Below the pieces are notes generated by a model. The model worked only from the letters and a program-made list of their open reading frames with translations. It was not told where the DNA came from and did no database searches. A stretch of 64,000 nucleotides of DNA, from positions 137,548 to 201,547 of the forward strand of contig PLWQ01000025.1 of assembly GCA_003165595.1 (NCBI GenBank), read 5' to 3'. This DNA is from Fibrobacterota bacterium. Its GTDB lineage: Bacteria; Fibrobacterota; Chitinivibrionia; Chitinivibrionales; FEN-1185. Numbering within the stretch: the first letter of the stretch is position 1; each line of letters opens with the position of its first letter. The translations under genes were made by a program, and so were the position numbers. Positions 42,129-51,330 of this stretch are shown here, piece by piece.

Positions 42129-42482
42129 TCACACTTTCACATTCTTTCCAACGTCCATAGAACAATTGCCATGAAATGTGGCTCCTTCGTTAATAATAAG
42201 ATCGCGAGTCTTGAGGTCCCCAATGAGGGACGCGTTTGCATCGAGTTCAACCCTGTCTTCAACAGATAAATTTCCGCGCACAGTGCCTCCAATAATGGCA
42301 CTCTTGGCAACAATGTCCGCCTCAATGTGTCCGGTGCTGCCCACCGTAAGAGTTTCTGAGGTTTCGATCTTGCCCTTGAGCTGGCCATCTATGCGAACAC
42401 TATGAGGCACCGTAAGGGTTCCCTCCAGAATTGTGCCTTCTCCGAGAATTGTATGAAGGCCCTTGTCATTGCTTTTCTCCAT
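42129..42482 (-). CDS. Bactofilin
   Basis: 117 aa. A right-handed beta-helix of short repeats: GEGTILEGTLTV, VRIDGQLKGKIET, LTVGSTGHIEADIVAKSAIIGGTVRGNLSVEDRVELDANASLIGDLKTRDLIINEGA. These are the DUF583/bactofilin repeats; the protein polymerises without nucleotides into cytoskeletal filaments or sheets. AAAGGAG lies 8 bases before the ATG at 42482, so I prefer it to the ATG at 42500, although that one overlaps the upstream stop. It follows an M23 peptidase gene, a common pairing in cell-shape control, and the ParAB genes, which bactofilins help position in Myxococcus. Confidence 0.9.
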   Translation of the reverse strand: MEKSNDKGLHTILGEGTILEGTLTVPHSVRIDGQLKGKIETSETLTVGSTGHIEADIVAKSAIIGGTVRGNLSVEDRVELDANASLIGDLKTRDLIINEGATFHGNCSMDVGKNVKV

Positions 42483-42496
42483 GCCCATCTCTCCTT

Positions 42497-43369
42497 TCAT
42501 TTGTCATCGGTGCCAAAAATATACTTTGTCGGATCGACGTTCTTGCCGTCCTTAAGGACTTCATAATGCAAATGTGGTGCGGAAGAGCGTCCCGTGTTTC
42601 CCACAAGAGCCACGGTCTGGCCTCTTTCAACGTGATCCCCTTTTGACACCAAAATCTGGGAGCAGTGACCATATCGCGTTGCCATTCCGTAGCCGTGGTT
42701 TATCGTAAGCATGAGGCCAAAATACCTGTCGTTAAACACCTCCTCCACTATTCCCGGCGCAGTTGCCCTGATCAGCGTTCCCTGGGTTGCGGCGTAATCG
42801 ACGCCGGTATGGGCTTGTTCCGTGTCGTTCGTCTCAACCACGTATCGCCGAGTTATCCATCCGTCAATAACCGGTTGAATGTTGGGTAGCGAAGCCAGGT
42901 ACAGCTGCGTTACCGCTCCCGCCTTGTGAACATCGTTTGAATCATTCGTTGAAGACTTCCTAAGGCTGTCCAGCATGTCGTCCATGTTGTCGCGGAGAAA
43001 CACCTTGTCTGGAGTCTCTCTCGCTCCCAGAGTGGCGTTTTGGTTCTTTTTCTGATCCGCGCCCGTAGCCCGCGCGAGGCTCTGAAGGTAATGTCCAAGC
43101 TGTTCTATTCTGTCCAGCTTGGCCACTACGTAGTTCATCTTTTTGTTTTCGTCCTTCAACCTCTTGTTTTCGCTGGTAAGAATATATACGAGCTGGAGCT
43201 TCGCGGCAATCTCGCCGGATTTTACGACGAGAAGCACGAAGCCAACAAGGAAAATGAAAAGAAACACCACCAGGGAGTAAACGATATTCTTGTGGACGTG
43301 CATCGAGAACGTCCGGGCGTTTCCCTCCGGAACAAACATTACGGTGTAATACTTGTTTTTCTTCTGCAT
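42497..43369 (-). CDS. M23 family peptidoglycan endopeptidase, membrane-anchored
   Basis: 290 aa. One N-terminal membrane helix (NIVYSLVVFLFIFLVGFVLLVV), a coiled coil (residues 60-100, ENKRLKDENKKMN), then a LytM domain: HTGVDYAATQGT supplies His and Asp zinc ligands and HLHYEV the HxH pair. It probably cuts peptide cross-links in the periplasm. Together with the next gene, a bactofilin, it forms a shape-control pair. The ATG at 43369 is taken; a TTG 18 bases before is possible. It lies 47 bp after parB on the same strand. Confidence 0.88.
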   Translation of the reverse strand: MQKKNKYYTVMFVPEGNARTFSMHVHKNIVYSLVVFLFIFLVGFVLLVVKSGEIAAKLQLVYILTSENKRLKDENKKMNYVVAKLDRIEQLGHYLQSLARATGADQKKNQNATLGARETPDKVFLRDNMDDMLDSLRKSSTNDSNDVHKAGAVTQLYLASLPNIQPVIDGWITRRYVVETNDTEQAHTGVDYAATQGTLIRATAPGIVEEVFNDRYFGLMLTINHGYGMATRYGHCSQILVSKGDHVERGQTVALVGNTGRSSAPHLHYEVLKDGKNVDPTKYIFGTDDK

Positions 43370-43416
43370 CTTAGATTCGCTGGTCAACCATTACTTGCCG
43401 GGGATCGAAGGAACAA

Positions 43417-44301
43417 CTATTCGCCCGAAAGAAGTTCGCAAACCCTGTTAAAATCGGCCTTGTCATAGAAATGTATTTCTATCTTACCTTTATCGTTATG
43501 TAAATTGACAATAGATATCATTGTCCCGAACTTGTGCTGCAATTTCTCAACGAGCGCGACCAGGTTTGGATCTTCCTGGCCTCGCGCCCGTGGTTTTGCG
43601 CCGGCTCTATCGTGCGGATTCTTGTCTTTGTCCTGCTGAACCGCCTCCTCTACGTCTCGGACGGACAGCTTCTGGGACACGATTTTCTCGCCGAGCGCTT
43701 TCTGTTGTTGCGCGCTTTCGATCGACAGCAGTGCGCGGGCATGTCCCATGCTAATATCGCCTTGCATCAATTTTTGCTGAAGTTCCTCCGGCAGCCGAAG
43801 CAATCGTAGCGTATTGGTAATGGCGCTTCTGCTCTTGCCCACCCGTTTTGAAAGTTCTTCGTGCGAAAGTCCGCATTCGAGCATGAGCCGCTGAAACGCA
43901 AGGGCCTGTTCGATCTCGTTCAAATCCTCACGTTGAATATTTTCGACAAGCGCCATTTCAATCATTTCGCGATCAGCGATTTTGGGCTTGATAATGCAGG
44001 GAATCTTGTCGTGACCCAAAAACCTGAGTGCCCGGAATCTCCGCTCGCCCGAGATTATCTCGTATCCTTCCACTTTCTTTCTGAGGATAACGGGTTGAAG
44101 CAGACCCTGATTCTTTATGCTTTCTGCCAGCCCTTCAATTTCCTCCTGGTTGAACTCCCGCCGCGGTTGGAATGGGTTCGGCCGAATCGAATTGCTGTCG
44201 ACCAGAACGACTTCATTGTCGCTCCCCTTCTCTTCACTGTCCTGGGGAATAAGGTTGGTTAGGCCTCTGCCGAGAGCCCTTCTAGAATGACCGCTAGCCA
44301 T
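43417..44301 (-). CDS. parB: Chromosome-partitioning protein ParB
   Basis: 294 aa. N-terminal RRALGRGLTNLIP binds ParA. The CTPase/ParB domain has SIRPNPFQPRREFNQEEIEGLAESIKNQGLLQPVIL and EIISGERRFRALR (GERRxR motif that contacts CTP), then ENIQREDLNEIEQA. The helix-turn-helix GLSHEELSKRVGKSRSAITNTLRLLRLP reads parS. The C-terminal dimer domain is intact. ATG at 44301 overlaps the end of parA by 8 bp. Two perfect parS sites lie 1.6 and 3.5 kb away, at 45917 and 47795. Confidence 0.95.
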   Translation of the reverse strand: MASGHSRRALGRGLTNLIPQDSEEKGSDNEVVLVDSNSIRPNPFQPRREFNQEEIEGLAESIKNQGLLQPVILRKKVEGYEIISGERRFRALRFLGHDKIPCIIKPKIADREMIEMALVENIQREDLNEIEQALAFQRLMLECGLSHEELSKRVGKSRSAITNTLRLLRLPEELQQKLMQGDISMGHARALLSIESAQQQKALGEKIVSQKLSVRDVEEAVQQDKDKNPHDRAGAKPRARGQEDPNLVALVEKLQHKFGTMISIVNLHNDKGKIEIHFYDKADFNRVCELLSGE

Positions 44302-45076
44302 TGTGCATGATTTCCTTTGCAAGATTCAGGTAGTTTTCCGATCCCGCGGACATGATGTCATAAAGAATAATCGGTTTTCCAAACGAAGGTGCCTCGGAAA
44401 GCTTGACATTTCGGGAAATTACGGTTTTGAACACTTTTCCCGAGAAACACGAGCGTACGTCTTCCGCAACCTGGCGCGAGAGATTCAATCTCCCGTCGTA
44501 CATGGTGAGCAATGCGCCCTCAATCACAAGATTTGCATTGAGGCTCTTTTGAACAAGTCGAATTGTGTTGAGAAGCTCGGCCAACCCTTCCAGCGCGTAA
44601 TATTCGCATTGAATGGGAATAAGGACCGAATCCGTTGCGGTGAGAATATTGACGGTGAGAAGACCCAGAGACGGAGGTGAATCCACGATGACAAATTCAT
44701 AGTTGTCCCGAATGGTATCGACGGCGTTCTTGAGGCATTTTTCGCGGGCAAGAACATTGACAAGTTCAATTTCTGCGGAGGCAAGATCGGGACTTGCAGG
44801 GGCCACTTCCAGGTATTGCATGTGTTCGCTGGGAAGAACAATTTCCGCCAGGGAGATCCGTTCGTTCCCCTTTTTCCTGCCGGTGATCACTTCGTACATC
44901 GAATTTTCAATGTTTTTCTTCTCTACACCAATACCCGTGGTTGCATTGCATTGGGGATCCATGTCCAGAAGCAGCGTCTTGTGTTCTGCTGCTGCAAGGG
45001 CTGCTGCCAGGTTGATTGCGGTGGTAGTCTTGCCGACGCCGCCTTTTTGATTACAGACTGCAATTATTCTTCCCAA
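44294..45076 (-). CDS. parA: Chromosome-partitioning ATPase ParA (Soj)
   Basis: 260 aa. GRIIAVCNQKGGVGKTTTAINLAAALA is the deviant Walker A with the signature Lys; LLLDMDPQCNATTGIG and FVIVDSPPSLGLLTVN follow, all normal for a chromosomal Soj. It drives segregation of ParB-parS complexes using the nucleoid as track. I place the start at the TTG at 45076, with AAAGGG six bases before it, matching the usual M-G-R-I-I start; a GTG at 45091 is the alternative. Order parA-parB downstream of mnmG-rsmG is the classic origin arrangement. Confidence 0.95.
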   Translation of the reverse strand: MGRIIAVCNQKGGVGKTTTAINLAAALAAAEHKTLLLDMDPQCNATTGIGVEKKNIENSMYEVITGRKKGNERISLAEIVLPSEHMQYLEVAPASPDLASAEIELVNVLAREKCLKNAVDTIRDNYEFVIVDSPPSLGLLTVNILTATDSVLIPIQCEYYALEGLAELLNTIRLVQKSLNANLVIEGALLTMYDGRLNLSRQVAEDVRSCFSGKVFKTVISRNVKLSEAPSFGKPIILYDIMSAGSENYLNLAKEIMHNG

Positions 45077-45221
45077 AACAAGCCCTTTCACGTACCCGGT
45101 TCGTAATGACGTTTTCGAGGATCACTAGGGATAACGTGCTTCAAATCAAGCCATGCCACGGGAATAGAGTCGATCTTGTGGCCTCGGCAGGCAATCTTTT
45201 ATACCGGAGTCTGATGGTATG

Positions 45222-45905
45222 CTATTTCATCAATTCGAGAGAAACAAGGTTAAGGCCAAAGATCTGGTTTCCGAGATCATATTCGGCTATCTCGCTTATC
45301 TTGATCCCATCCTTGTCTTTGCTTGATGTGATGGAGTCGAGCTCCTGGGCAAACTGCTTCGTCTTGAAGGTGTACATGTGTCCATCAGCTGCGAGAAAGG
45401 GTCTCGCAAGCTGGGAGAACTTTTGCATTGTTCCCAAACCTCGGCTTATCACATAGTCAAATCTTCTTTCCGACAGGGGAAGCTTTTCCACTCTCCCGGA
45501 ATATACATCGACGTTTTCAAACTTCAAATCGGCTTTGACCTGCTCAAGAAACATGCACTTCTTTTTGTTTGATTCGGCCAGGACAAACGCAAGATCCGGT
45601 CTAAAGATTCGAATTGGAATTGAAGGAAATCCCCCTCCCGAGCCGATATCCAGAATCTTTGCGTTCTTCTTGAATCCAAAAAGCAGGAGCGGTTGCAATG
45701 AATCGCAGAAATGGCGCAGGAACAGGTGATCTTCGTCGCCCGGCGAAATGAGCCCCGCAGCGGCATTCCATTTCAGCAACAAAGCCACGTAGGTGAGAAT
45801 CATGTCCCTCTGTTCGAGGGTGGGAGTAAGACCGAGCCGCTCAAGTTCCTTCAGCTCGTAGCACTTCCTTGATCGCTCAAGGTAGATCTTGTTGGTCTTG
45901 TTCAT
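45222..45905 (-). CDS. rsmG: 16S rRNA (guanine527-N7)-methyltransferase RsmG
   Basis: 227 aa. Methylates N7 of G527 in 16S rRNA; loss gives low-level streptomycin resistance in other bacteria. ILDIGSGGGFPSIPIRIFRPD is motif I, LAESNKKKCMFLEQVKADLKFENVDVYSGRVE the next block, and DYVISRGLGTMQKFSQLARPFL the post-II region. ATG overlaps the mnmG stop (ATGA). Family name in older maps is gidB. Confidence 0.94.
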   Translation of the reverse strand: MNKTNKIYLERSRKCYELKELERLGLTPTLEQRDMILTYVALLLKWNAAAGLISPGDEDHLFLRHFCDSLQPLLLFGFKKNAKILDIGSGGGFPSIPIRIFRPDLAFVLAESNKKKCMFLEQVKADLKFENVDVYSGRVEKLPLSERRFDYVISRGLGTMQKFSQLARPFLAADGHMYTFKTKQFAQELDSITSSKDKDGIKISEIAEYDLGNQIFGLNLVSLELMK

Positions 45906-47773
45906 TGGTTCACCGTTGTTTCACGTGAAACATGTTTTTGTTTGGACAAGTACATCATAACCACGGATATGTCTGCCGGCGTGACCCCCGGAATCCTCAA
46001 GGCCTGCCCAAGACTTCGTGGTCTTATTTGGGAGAGCTTGGCCTTTGATTCAGCCAAAAGTCCCTGCAGGGACTGATATTCAAACGTTTCCGGTATCGCC
46101 TCGTTTTCCATCCTTCGAAACTGCTCTAACCGTTCTTTTTCTTTTTCAACAAATCCGCTGTATTTAATGTCGGCCTCGACTCCAAGGCGGACTTCACGAT
46201 CTTCAATCTCTTCTCCGATTGCCGAGAGAATGTCATCAATTCCCACTTCGGGACGCTTGAGAAGTTGTGATGCTTGTGTTTTCGTTCTTATTACGGACGA
46301 TGCGCTTGCTCCGTTATTCCAATTCTCCGGCGAAATCTTCTCATCAAAAAGCCTGCGCTTGTACTCTGTTTTCAAATTCCAGACCCTCTTTCGCGCATCA
46401 AAAACTTCTTTCGAGATCAGTCCTTTCTGATACGCTATCGGCATCAACCGCTCGTCCGCATCGTCCTGGCGTAGAACCAAACGATGCTCGGCGCGAGAGG
46501 TAAACATTCTATAAGGCTCTTGAGTTCCTTTTGTAACGAGGTCGTCTATGAGTACCCCGATGTAAGAGGTTTCTCTGCCCAAGACCAGCAGTTCTCCTCC
46601 AAGAATCTTCTCTGCGGCATTGATCCCGGCAATCAAGCCCTGTGCTGCGGCTTCCTCATATCCCGAGGTTCCATTGATCTGCCCGGCAAAGAACAGATTT
46701 TTTAGAACTTTTGATTCAAGAGTCGGCCACAATTGCGTCGGCGGAAAAAAGTCGTATTCAATTCCGTATCCCGGACGCGTCACTTCCGCTCTTTCAAGCC
46801 CCGGCACACTATGAACCAAGAGGACTTGAACATCAAAAGGTAAACTCGTTGACAATCCATTGAGATACATCTCATTGGTGTCGAGTCCTTCTGGTTCTAA
46901 AAATAATGTATGACCATCCCTTTCTCCAAACCTAACCACCTTGTCCTCAATGGAAGGACAGTACCTGGGTCCACGGCTCTTGATTTTACCGGTGTACAGC
47001 GGTGACCTGTCGAGGTTGGACAAAATGATTTTGTGCGTTTCGGAAGAAGATTTTGTTATCCAGCAAACAGACCGGTTCTCGGGGGGGCGCTCCGAAGAGA
47101 AGGAGAATGGCCAAGGCTTTGCGTCGCCATGCTGCACGGACATTTTCTGATGGTCAACGGTTCTGCCATCTATTCTGGGTGAAGTGCCGGTTTTCAGTCT
47201 CCCGGATTGGACCCCGAGCTCTGTCAGCGATTCCGTCAGATACTTCGACGGAGGTTCCCCAAGTCTCCCGCAGGGAAAAGAGGTCAGGCCAATGTGCGCG
47301 ACACCATTAAGAAAGGTCCCCATCGCAAGAACAACGGATGTTGCTTGTATCTCTTCCCCACTGTCCATCATCACCGCAGAAGCCCTACCTCCCTCTGACA
47401 CAATTCCAACGACAAGCCCCTGCAGCAGGAAAATCATCGGTTGGCTTTCGAGGACCTTCCGGGCCAAGGTTCTATACGTTTTCTTGTCCGCTTGTGCCCT
47501 GTTACCCCAAACAGCCATGCCCTTTGTCTGGTTGAGCATCTTGAAGTGAATTCCGGCCACGTCTGTGATCTTCGCCATTGCCCCGCCGAGAGCATCAATT
47601 TCGCGAACGATATTTCCTTTGGCAATTCCGCCGATAGCGGGGTTGCAGGACATCTGGCCAATAAGGTCAAGGTGGGAGGTAATCAACAACGTCCGGAGAC
47701 CGCGCTTGCCGGCAATATATGAAGCCTCAATGCCGGCGTGGCCGCCACCAACAACTATGACATCAAATTTCAT
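45902..47773 (-). CDS. mnmG: tRNA uridine 5-carboxymethylaminomethyl modification enzyme MnmG
   Basis: 623 aa. With MnmE it adds a carboxymethylaminomethyl group at U34 of certain tRNAs. FDVIVVGGGHAGIEAS is the FAD site; SCNPAIGGIAKGNIVREIDALGG and GTFLNGVAHIG are family blocks; GQINGTSGYEEAAAQGLIAGINAA is the GidA signature near the middle. The C-terminus KHVSRETTVNQ arises because a parS site is embedded in the last codons. Start taken at the ATG at 47773 (MKFDVIVV); an upstream GTG would add five residues. Confidence 0.95.
   Translation of the reverse strand: MKFDVIVVGGGHAGIEASYIAGKRGLRTLLITSHLDLIGQMSCNPAIGGIAKGNIVREIDALGGAMAKITDVAGIHFKMLNQTKGMAVWGNRAQADKKTYRTLARKVLESQPMIFLLQGLVVGIVSEGGRASAVMMDSGEEIQATSVVLAMGTFLNGVAHIGLTSFPCGRLGEPPSKYLTESLTELGVQSGRLKTGTSPRIDGRTVDHQKMSVQHGDAKPWPFSFSSERPPENRSVCWITKSSSETHKIILSNLDRSPLYTGKIKSRGPRYCPSIEDKVVRFGERDGHTLFLEPEGLDTNEMYLNGLSTSLPFDVQVLLVHSVPGLERAEVTRPGYGIEYDFFPPTQLWPTLESKVLKNLFFAGQINGTSGYEEAAAQGLIAGINAAEKILGGELLVLGRETSYIGVLIDDLVTKGTQEPYRMFTSRAEHRLVLRQDDADERLMPIAYQKGLISKEVFDARKRVWNLKTEYKRRLFDEKISPENWNNGASASSVIRTKTQASQLLKRPEVGIDDILSAIGEEIEDREVRLGVEADIKYSGFVEKEKERLEQFRRMENEAIPETFEYQSLQGLLAESKAKLSQIRPRSLGQALRIPGVTPADISVVMMYLSKQKHVSRETTVNQ
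45917..45932. promoter_or_regulatory. parS centromere site 1 (inside mnmG 3' end)
   Basis: Perfect consensus TGTTTCACGTGAAACA, a 16-bp palindrome bound by ParB. It lies within the coding sequence of mnmG and dictates the residues H-V-S-R-E-T near its C-terminus. Confidence 0.97.
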
Positions 47774-47794
47774 GCAGACGACGCCCAAGGAAGA

Positions 47795-47810
47795 TGTTTC
47801 ACGTGAAACA
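47795..47810. promoter_or_regulatory. parS centromere site 2 (upstream of mnmG)
   Basis: Second perfect TGTTTCACGTGAAACA, 22 bp before the mnmG ATG at 47773. ParB loading here may also touch mnmG translation or transcription. Confidence 0.97.
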
Positions 47811-47868
47811 ATTGTAACATATCCTAAAATACCAAATGGAAGCGTTGAAATGCTTTAGTATGCTTCGG

Positions 47869-47952
47869 GGACCGCGATTACAGCCGGATGTACACCCCAG
47901 TAAGCAGCCTGCACCGCGATTACGACCGGATGTAAGCCCCAGTGAGCAGCCT
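47869..47952. repeat. Two 42-bp tandem repeats
   Basis: Units 47869-47910 and 47911-47952, both with ACCGCGATTAC near the start and CCCCAGT-AGCAGCCT at the end; about six mismatches. They lie between parS site 2 and the end of mnmE, in noncoding DNA. Confidence 0.75.
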
Positions 47953-47973
47953 GTAATGCTCAAACAATGGGAT

Positions 47974-49344
47974 TCATTTTCCAATGCAGAACCGCGAAAA
48001 GATACTGTCGAGAATATCCTCATTAGTAGTATCGCCAACCAATTCCCCAAAATCAGCCAGAACCCTTCGAAGACTTGCGGCAAGAATTTCTTCGCCCTCC
48101 GCAACAGCCTTCTCCCCGCCCTTAAGCTCTTCGATAATTCGTTTTGCAATGATTTCGTGCCTTTTCGTGCGAATAAGGCTTGATGTCTCCAGAGACCCAA
48201 TACGCGATTTCACAACCTCTGCAACAAAATCGACAAGCGCATCCCTGGCTCCTTTGTCAATGAGACAGGAGCGGATGAACGGGATTTTCTTCTCGCCGCA
48301 CATCTCCGCCTTCTCCGCGCCCTCGGCCAGATCCTTCTTGCTTATCACGACCGCGATCTTCCCCATGGCCTTTTCCAGGATCAAAGATTCCTCGATATGT
48401 GTCATTGGGCTGTTCGCGGGAGTGACCCAGATCACTTGGGCTGCTTTGCTGACGTATTCAATTGTCTTCCTGATTCCCAGTTTCTCGACCGGGTCATCCG
48501 TATCCCTAAGCCCGGCGGTATCTAAAATTGTTACTCGTTCTCCGCCAATATGAACTTCCTCTCCTACCCCGTCACGCGTAGTACCCTCTTGCCAGTGTAC
48601 AATTGATCTTTCATATCCCACAAGCATGTTAAAGAGGCTGGACTTGCCCGCGTTGGCAACACCAACAATAGGTATTATTATTCCTTTTTCTATAATATGG
48701 CTTTTTCCCCTGGCTTCCACCTCCATTTCAATTTCTTTTCTAATCTCAACAATTCTCTCAATGTATCTGCTCGAACTCTTGCGAACATCGTCTTCCTCAG
48801 GAAATTCGATACTCGCATCGACGTCGCGCAGCAGGGCTTTGACTCTCTCTCTCCACCCAACAAGTCTGCCGGCACTCGTACCCATGAGGGCCTCAAGGGA
48901 ACTTTCGTATTCCTTACCGCTCCTGCTTTCGATCATTCCCAAAAAGGCCTCTGCATGCATCAAGTCAAACTTGTTGTTGCAAAAGCCCCGTCTTGCAAAT
49001 TCTCCCCGCCGGGCAGGGTATGCCCCTTCTCCAATCAGCACCGACAGCACTTTCTCCACGACAATCTCTCCACCATGGCAAAACAGTTCCACCATGTCCT
49101 CTCCGGTAAACGAGTTTGGACCAAAGAACTTGACCGCGGTAATTTGGTCCACCGGTTTTCCCGACGAAGGACATATAAAGCGGTACAGCTTGACGTGGCG
49201 CGCTGGACTGTCGCGAAAGGCTCGGCCGGAATCGATGCATTTTTCGACTATGGAAAAAGCCTGCGGCCCGGAAAGGCGAATAACGGCGATCGCCCCGACT
49301 CCCGCAGCCGACGACAGTGCTGCAATTGTGCGCGTCGACTCCAT
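47974..49344 (-). CDS. mnmE: tRNA modification GTPase MnmE
   Basis: 456 aa. N-terminal folate-binding domain (IAALSSAAGVGAIAVIRLSG, SYTGEDMVELxCHGG-like block SFTGEDMVELFCHGG), helical domain, then a G domain from about residue 220: GVANAGKSSLFNML (G1), RDGVGEE (G2 Thr in GTTRD), DTAGLRDT (G3) and SKKDL (G4). It ends in FCIGK, with the family Cys. It is the partner of MnmG. The yidC-mnmE gap lacks the jag gene often found here. Confidence 0.95.
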   Translation of the reverse strand: MESTRTIAALSSAAGVGAIAVIRLSGPQAFSIVEKCIDSGRAFRDSPARHVKLYRFICPSSGKPVDQITAVKFFGPNSFTGEDMVELFCHGGEIVVEKVLSVLIGEGAYPARRGEFARRGFCNNKFDLMHAEAFLGMIESRSGKEYESSLEALMGTSAGRLVGWRERVKALLRDVDASIEFPEEDDVRKSSSRYIERIVEIRKEIEMEVEARGKSHIIEKGIIIPIVGVANAGKSSLFNMLVGYERSIVHWQEGTTRDGVGEEVHIGGERVTILDTAGLRDTDDPVEKLGIRKTIEYVSKAAQVIWVTPANSPMTHIEESLILEKAMGKIAVVISKKDLAEGAEKAEMCGEKKIPFIRSCLIDKGARDALVDFVAEVVKSRIGSLETSSLIRTKRHEIIAKRIIEELKGGEKAVAEGEEILAASLRRVLADFGELVGDTTNEDILDSIFSRFCIGK

Positions 49345-49473
49345 AATTGCTCCCTACATCCCGGAAGCGTTCTTGCTTGAGGTTGCCCTGTGTGAGGAAT
49401 TCTCTATGGCAGAAACATTGATCTCGTTAGCTTGCTTCGGGCTGCGCGTTTATTGCGGATTTGGGTGTTGTCC

Positions 49474-51330
49474 CTATTTCTTGCGGGTCCGTTGGTTTTT
49501 TTCCGCGTTCGCCTGATACACTGCCGCCTCTTTTTCCATGCTTTTGTTCAAAATAAACTGCTGAAGGATTCCCAGCGCATTGGAAATTGTCCAATAAAAA
49601 ACAAGCCCCGCCGGCAAGTTGTTGAAGATTACAAGCATGAATACCGGCATGAAATAGATCATTGCCTTTTGATTGGGATCCTTGATGGTCATCTTGTTTT
49701 GTACAAACGTAAGGATTGCCATGGCAACCGGCATGATTGCTATCCCGTAGCCATACATTGGAATGCCGTTCGGGAACGCCTGCCCGAAAAACGGTATGCT
49801 CTTGAGGGGAATAAATATTTCCGGCTGCGAGAGATCTCTCACCCAGGGGATAAGCATTGTGTGCGCTCCGCGGAGTTCTATCGCCTTTTGAAGAACCACA
49901 TACAGAGCGAACAAAATCGGCATCTGAAGGAACATTGGCAGACAACCGGGATTAAGCGGATTGATGCCCTCCTCCCGGTACATGGCCATGATTTCTTCGT
50001 TCATCTTCTTGGCATTGCTCTTATATCTTTCACGAATATGGTTGATTTTCGGTTGAAGAAGCTTCATTCTGTTCATCGATTTCATGCTGCTCTGAGACAG
50101 CGGGTACGTAATCACCCTTGTAATAATAGTAAGCACAATGATGGTGAACCCGTAATCTTTCACAAAGTTATTTACATATACCAATAACCACAACAGTAAT
50201 TCGCAGATATAGGGAAACCAAATATCCGCCCTCAGGAACACCTCCCAGCCCCCGAAAAGAACTTTTTCCAACCCGATATGATACGATCGGAGCAGCGAGA
50301 GCTTCGCAGGACCGGCATAGATCCAGTATCCTTCCTGTGTTCCCTCCGCCGTTCGCTTTATGGTAACGGCGTAGTCTACAATTGGCCCTTTTTTCGCTTC
50401 GGCCTTCACATCATCGTATGCTCTCGAATCGTATCCGTCTATGGACACATCCGCTCCACGCGCGGAGTCGGCCACGAGCGCGACAATGAAATACTTTGAG
50501 GTCAAAGCAACCCATTTGTAGGATCCGGTCTTAGGGTCAATCTTCTCTTCGGGCTTTTTTACCTGAATGTGTTCGATCGAATTTCCCGCATACAGGTGCA
50601 CTTTGCGCTGCTCGTTGACGTAAGCGATACCGTTCTGCGCGGCATTTCCCTTTAGATATTCACTTTCGGTGATGCCGCAGCGCCAGCCCAACTGAACGCT
50701 CTTGCCATCAAGGGCCGGCGACGTAATGTCGAGTCCGATCTTGTAGGAATCACCGTTGAATGTGTACCGCTTGGTAAGCGTGGTACCCAACGAAGAAGGA
50801 CAGCTCAAAACAACCGAAACCTTCTCTCCTTTTTTGACAATAATGTTTCGTGCCGTGTCTTGGGGCTTAAAAAGCCGCGAGTCAAAGCTTTCCGCATCAA
50901 GCGTAAGGTTCCCACCACCATCGACAGAACGTGCAACCAGATCGACCTTTTCCTTGGAGTTCTTATCCTGCGCCCCGCCTCTATCGTAACCGTAATCCTT
51001 CATCCTGAGCGATACAATCCTCGCGCCCTTTTCGGTAATGCCGCACACAATCTTTCCGTTGTCAACCCAAATCGTGTCGCCGGACGGCGCCGTTGCCTTC
51101 AAAGTATCCAGCGCCGCTGTCACAATCGGTGCCAGACTGTTCGCGCTCCCATTGCCTGCAGAACCGTTCTGCAGCGGCTGCTCCTGTTGGGGCTTTTGCC
51201 CATGACCATTTTCGCCTCCGGACACCGTTACAATGGGCCGATTCTTCTTCGCGGAATAGCTTTCGTAGTAGTTGAAGGCCATAAGCGTCAGCAGAATCAT
51301 ACCAAACGCCAGAATCGTATTCTTGTTCAC
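49474..51330 (-). CDS. yidC: Membrane protein insertase YidC
   Basis: 618 aa, long Gram-negative form. First membrane helix (TILAFGMILLTLMAFNYY), a 300-residue periplasmic beta domain, and a C-terminal five-helix core with YGFTIIVLTIITRVITYPLSQSSMKSMNRM, then CLPMFLQMPILFALYVVLQKAIELRGA and the final NNLPAGLVFYWTISNALGILQQ. Inserts proteins such as F0c and assists SecYEG. GTG start at 51330 overlaps the yidD stop (GTGA). Confidence 0.95.
   Translation of the reverse strand: MNKNTILAFGMILLTLMAFNYYESYSAKKNRPIVTVSGGENGHGQKPQQEQPLQNGSAGNGSANSLAPIVTAALDTLKATAPSGDTIWVDNGKIVCGITEKGARIVSLRMKDYGYDRGGAQDKNSKEKVDLVARSVDGGGNLTLDAESFDSRLFKPQDTARNIIVKKGEKVSVVLSCPSSLGTTLTKRYTFNGDSYKIGLDITSPALDGKSVQLGWRCGITESEYLKGNAAQNGIAYVNEQRKVHLYAGNSIEHIQVKKPEEKIDPKTGSYKWVALTSKYFIVALVADSARGADVSIDGYDSRAYDDVKAEAKKGPIVDYAVTIKRTAEGTQEGYWIYAGPAKLSLLRSYHIGLEKVLFGGWEVFLRADIWFPYICELLLWLLVYVNNFVKDYGFTIIVLTIITRVITYPLSQSSMKSMNRMKLLQPKINHIRERYKSNAKKMNEEIMAMYREEGINPLNPGCLPMFLQMPILFALYVVLQKAIELRGAHTMLIPWVRDLSQPEIFIPLKSIPFFGQAFPNGIPMYGYGIAIMPVAMAILTFVQNKMTIKDPNQKAMIYFMPVFMLVIFNNLPAGLVFYWTISNALGILQQFILNKSMEKEAAVYQANAEKNQRTRKK

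Noticed and set aside
47869-47952. CRISPR-like repeat
   Set aside because: Only two directly adjacent copies without spacers and with several mismatches.
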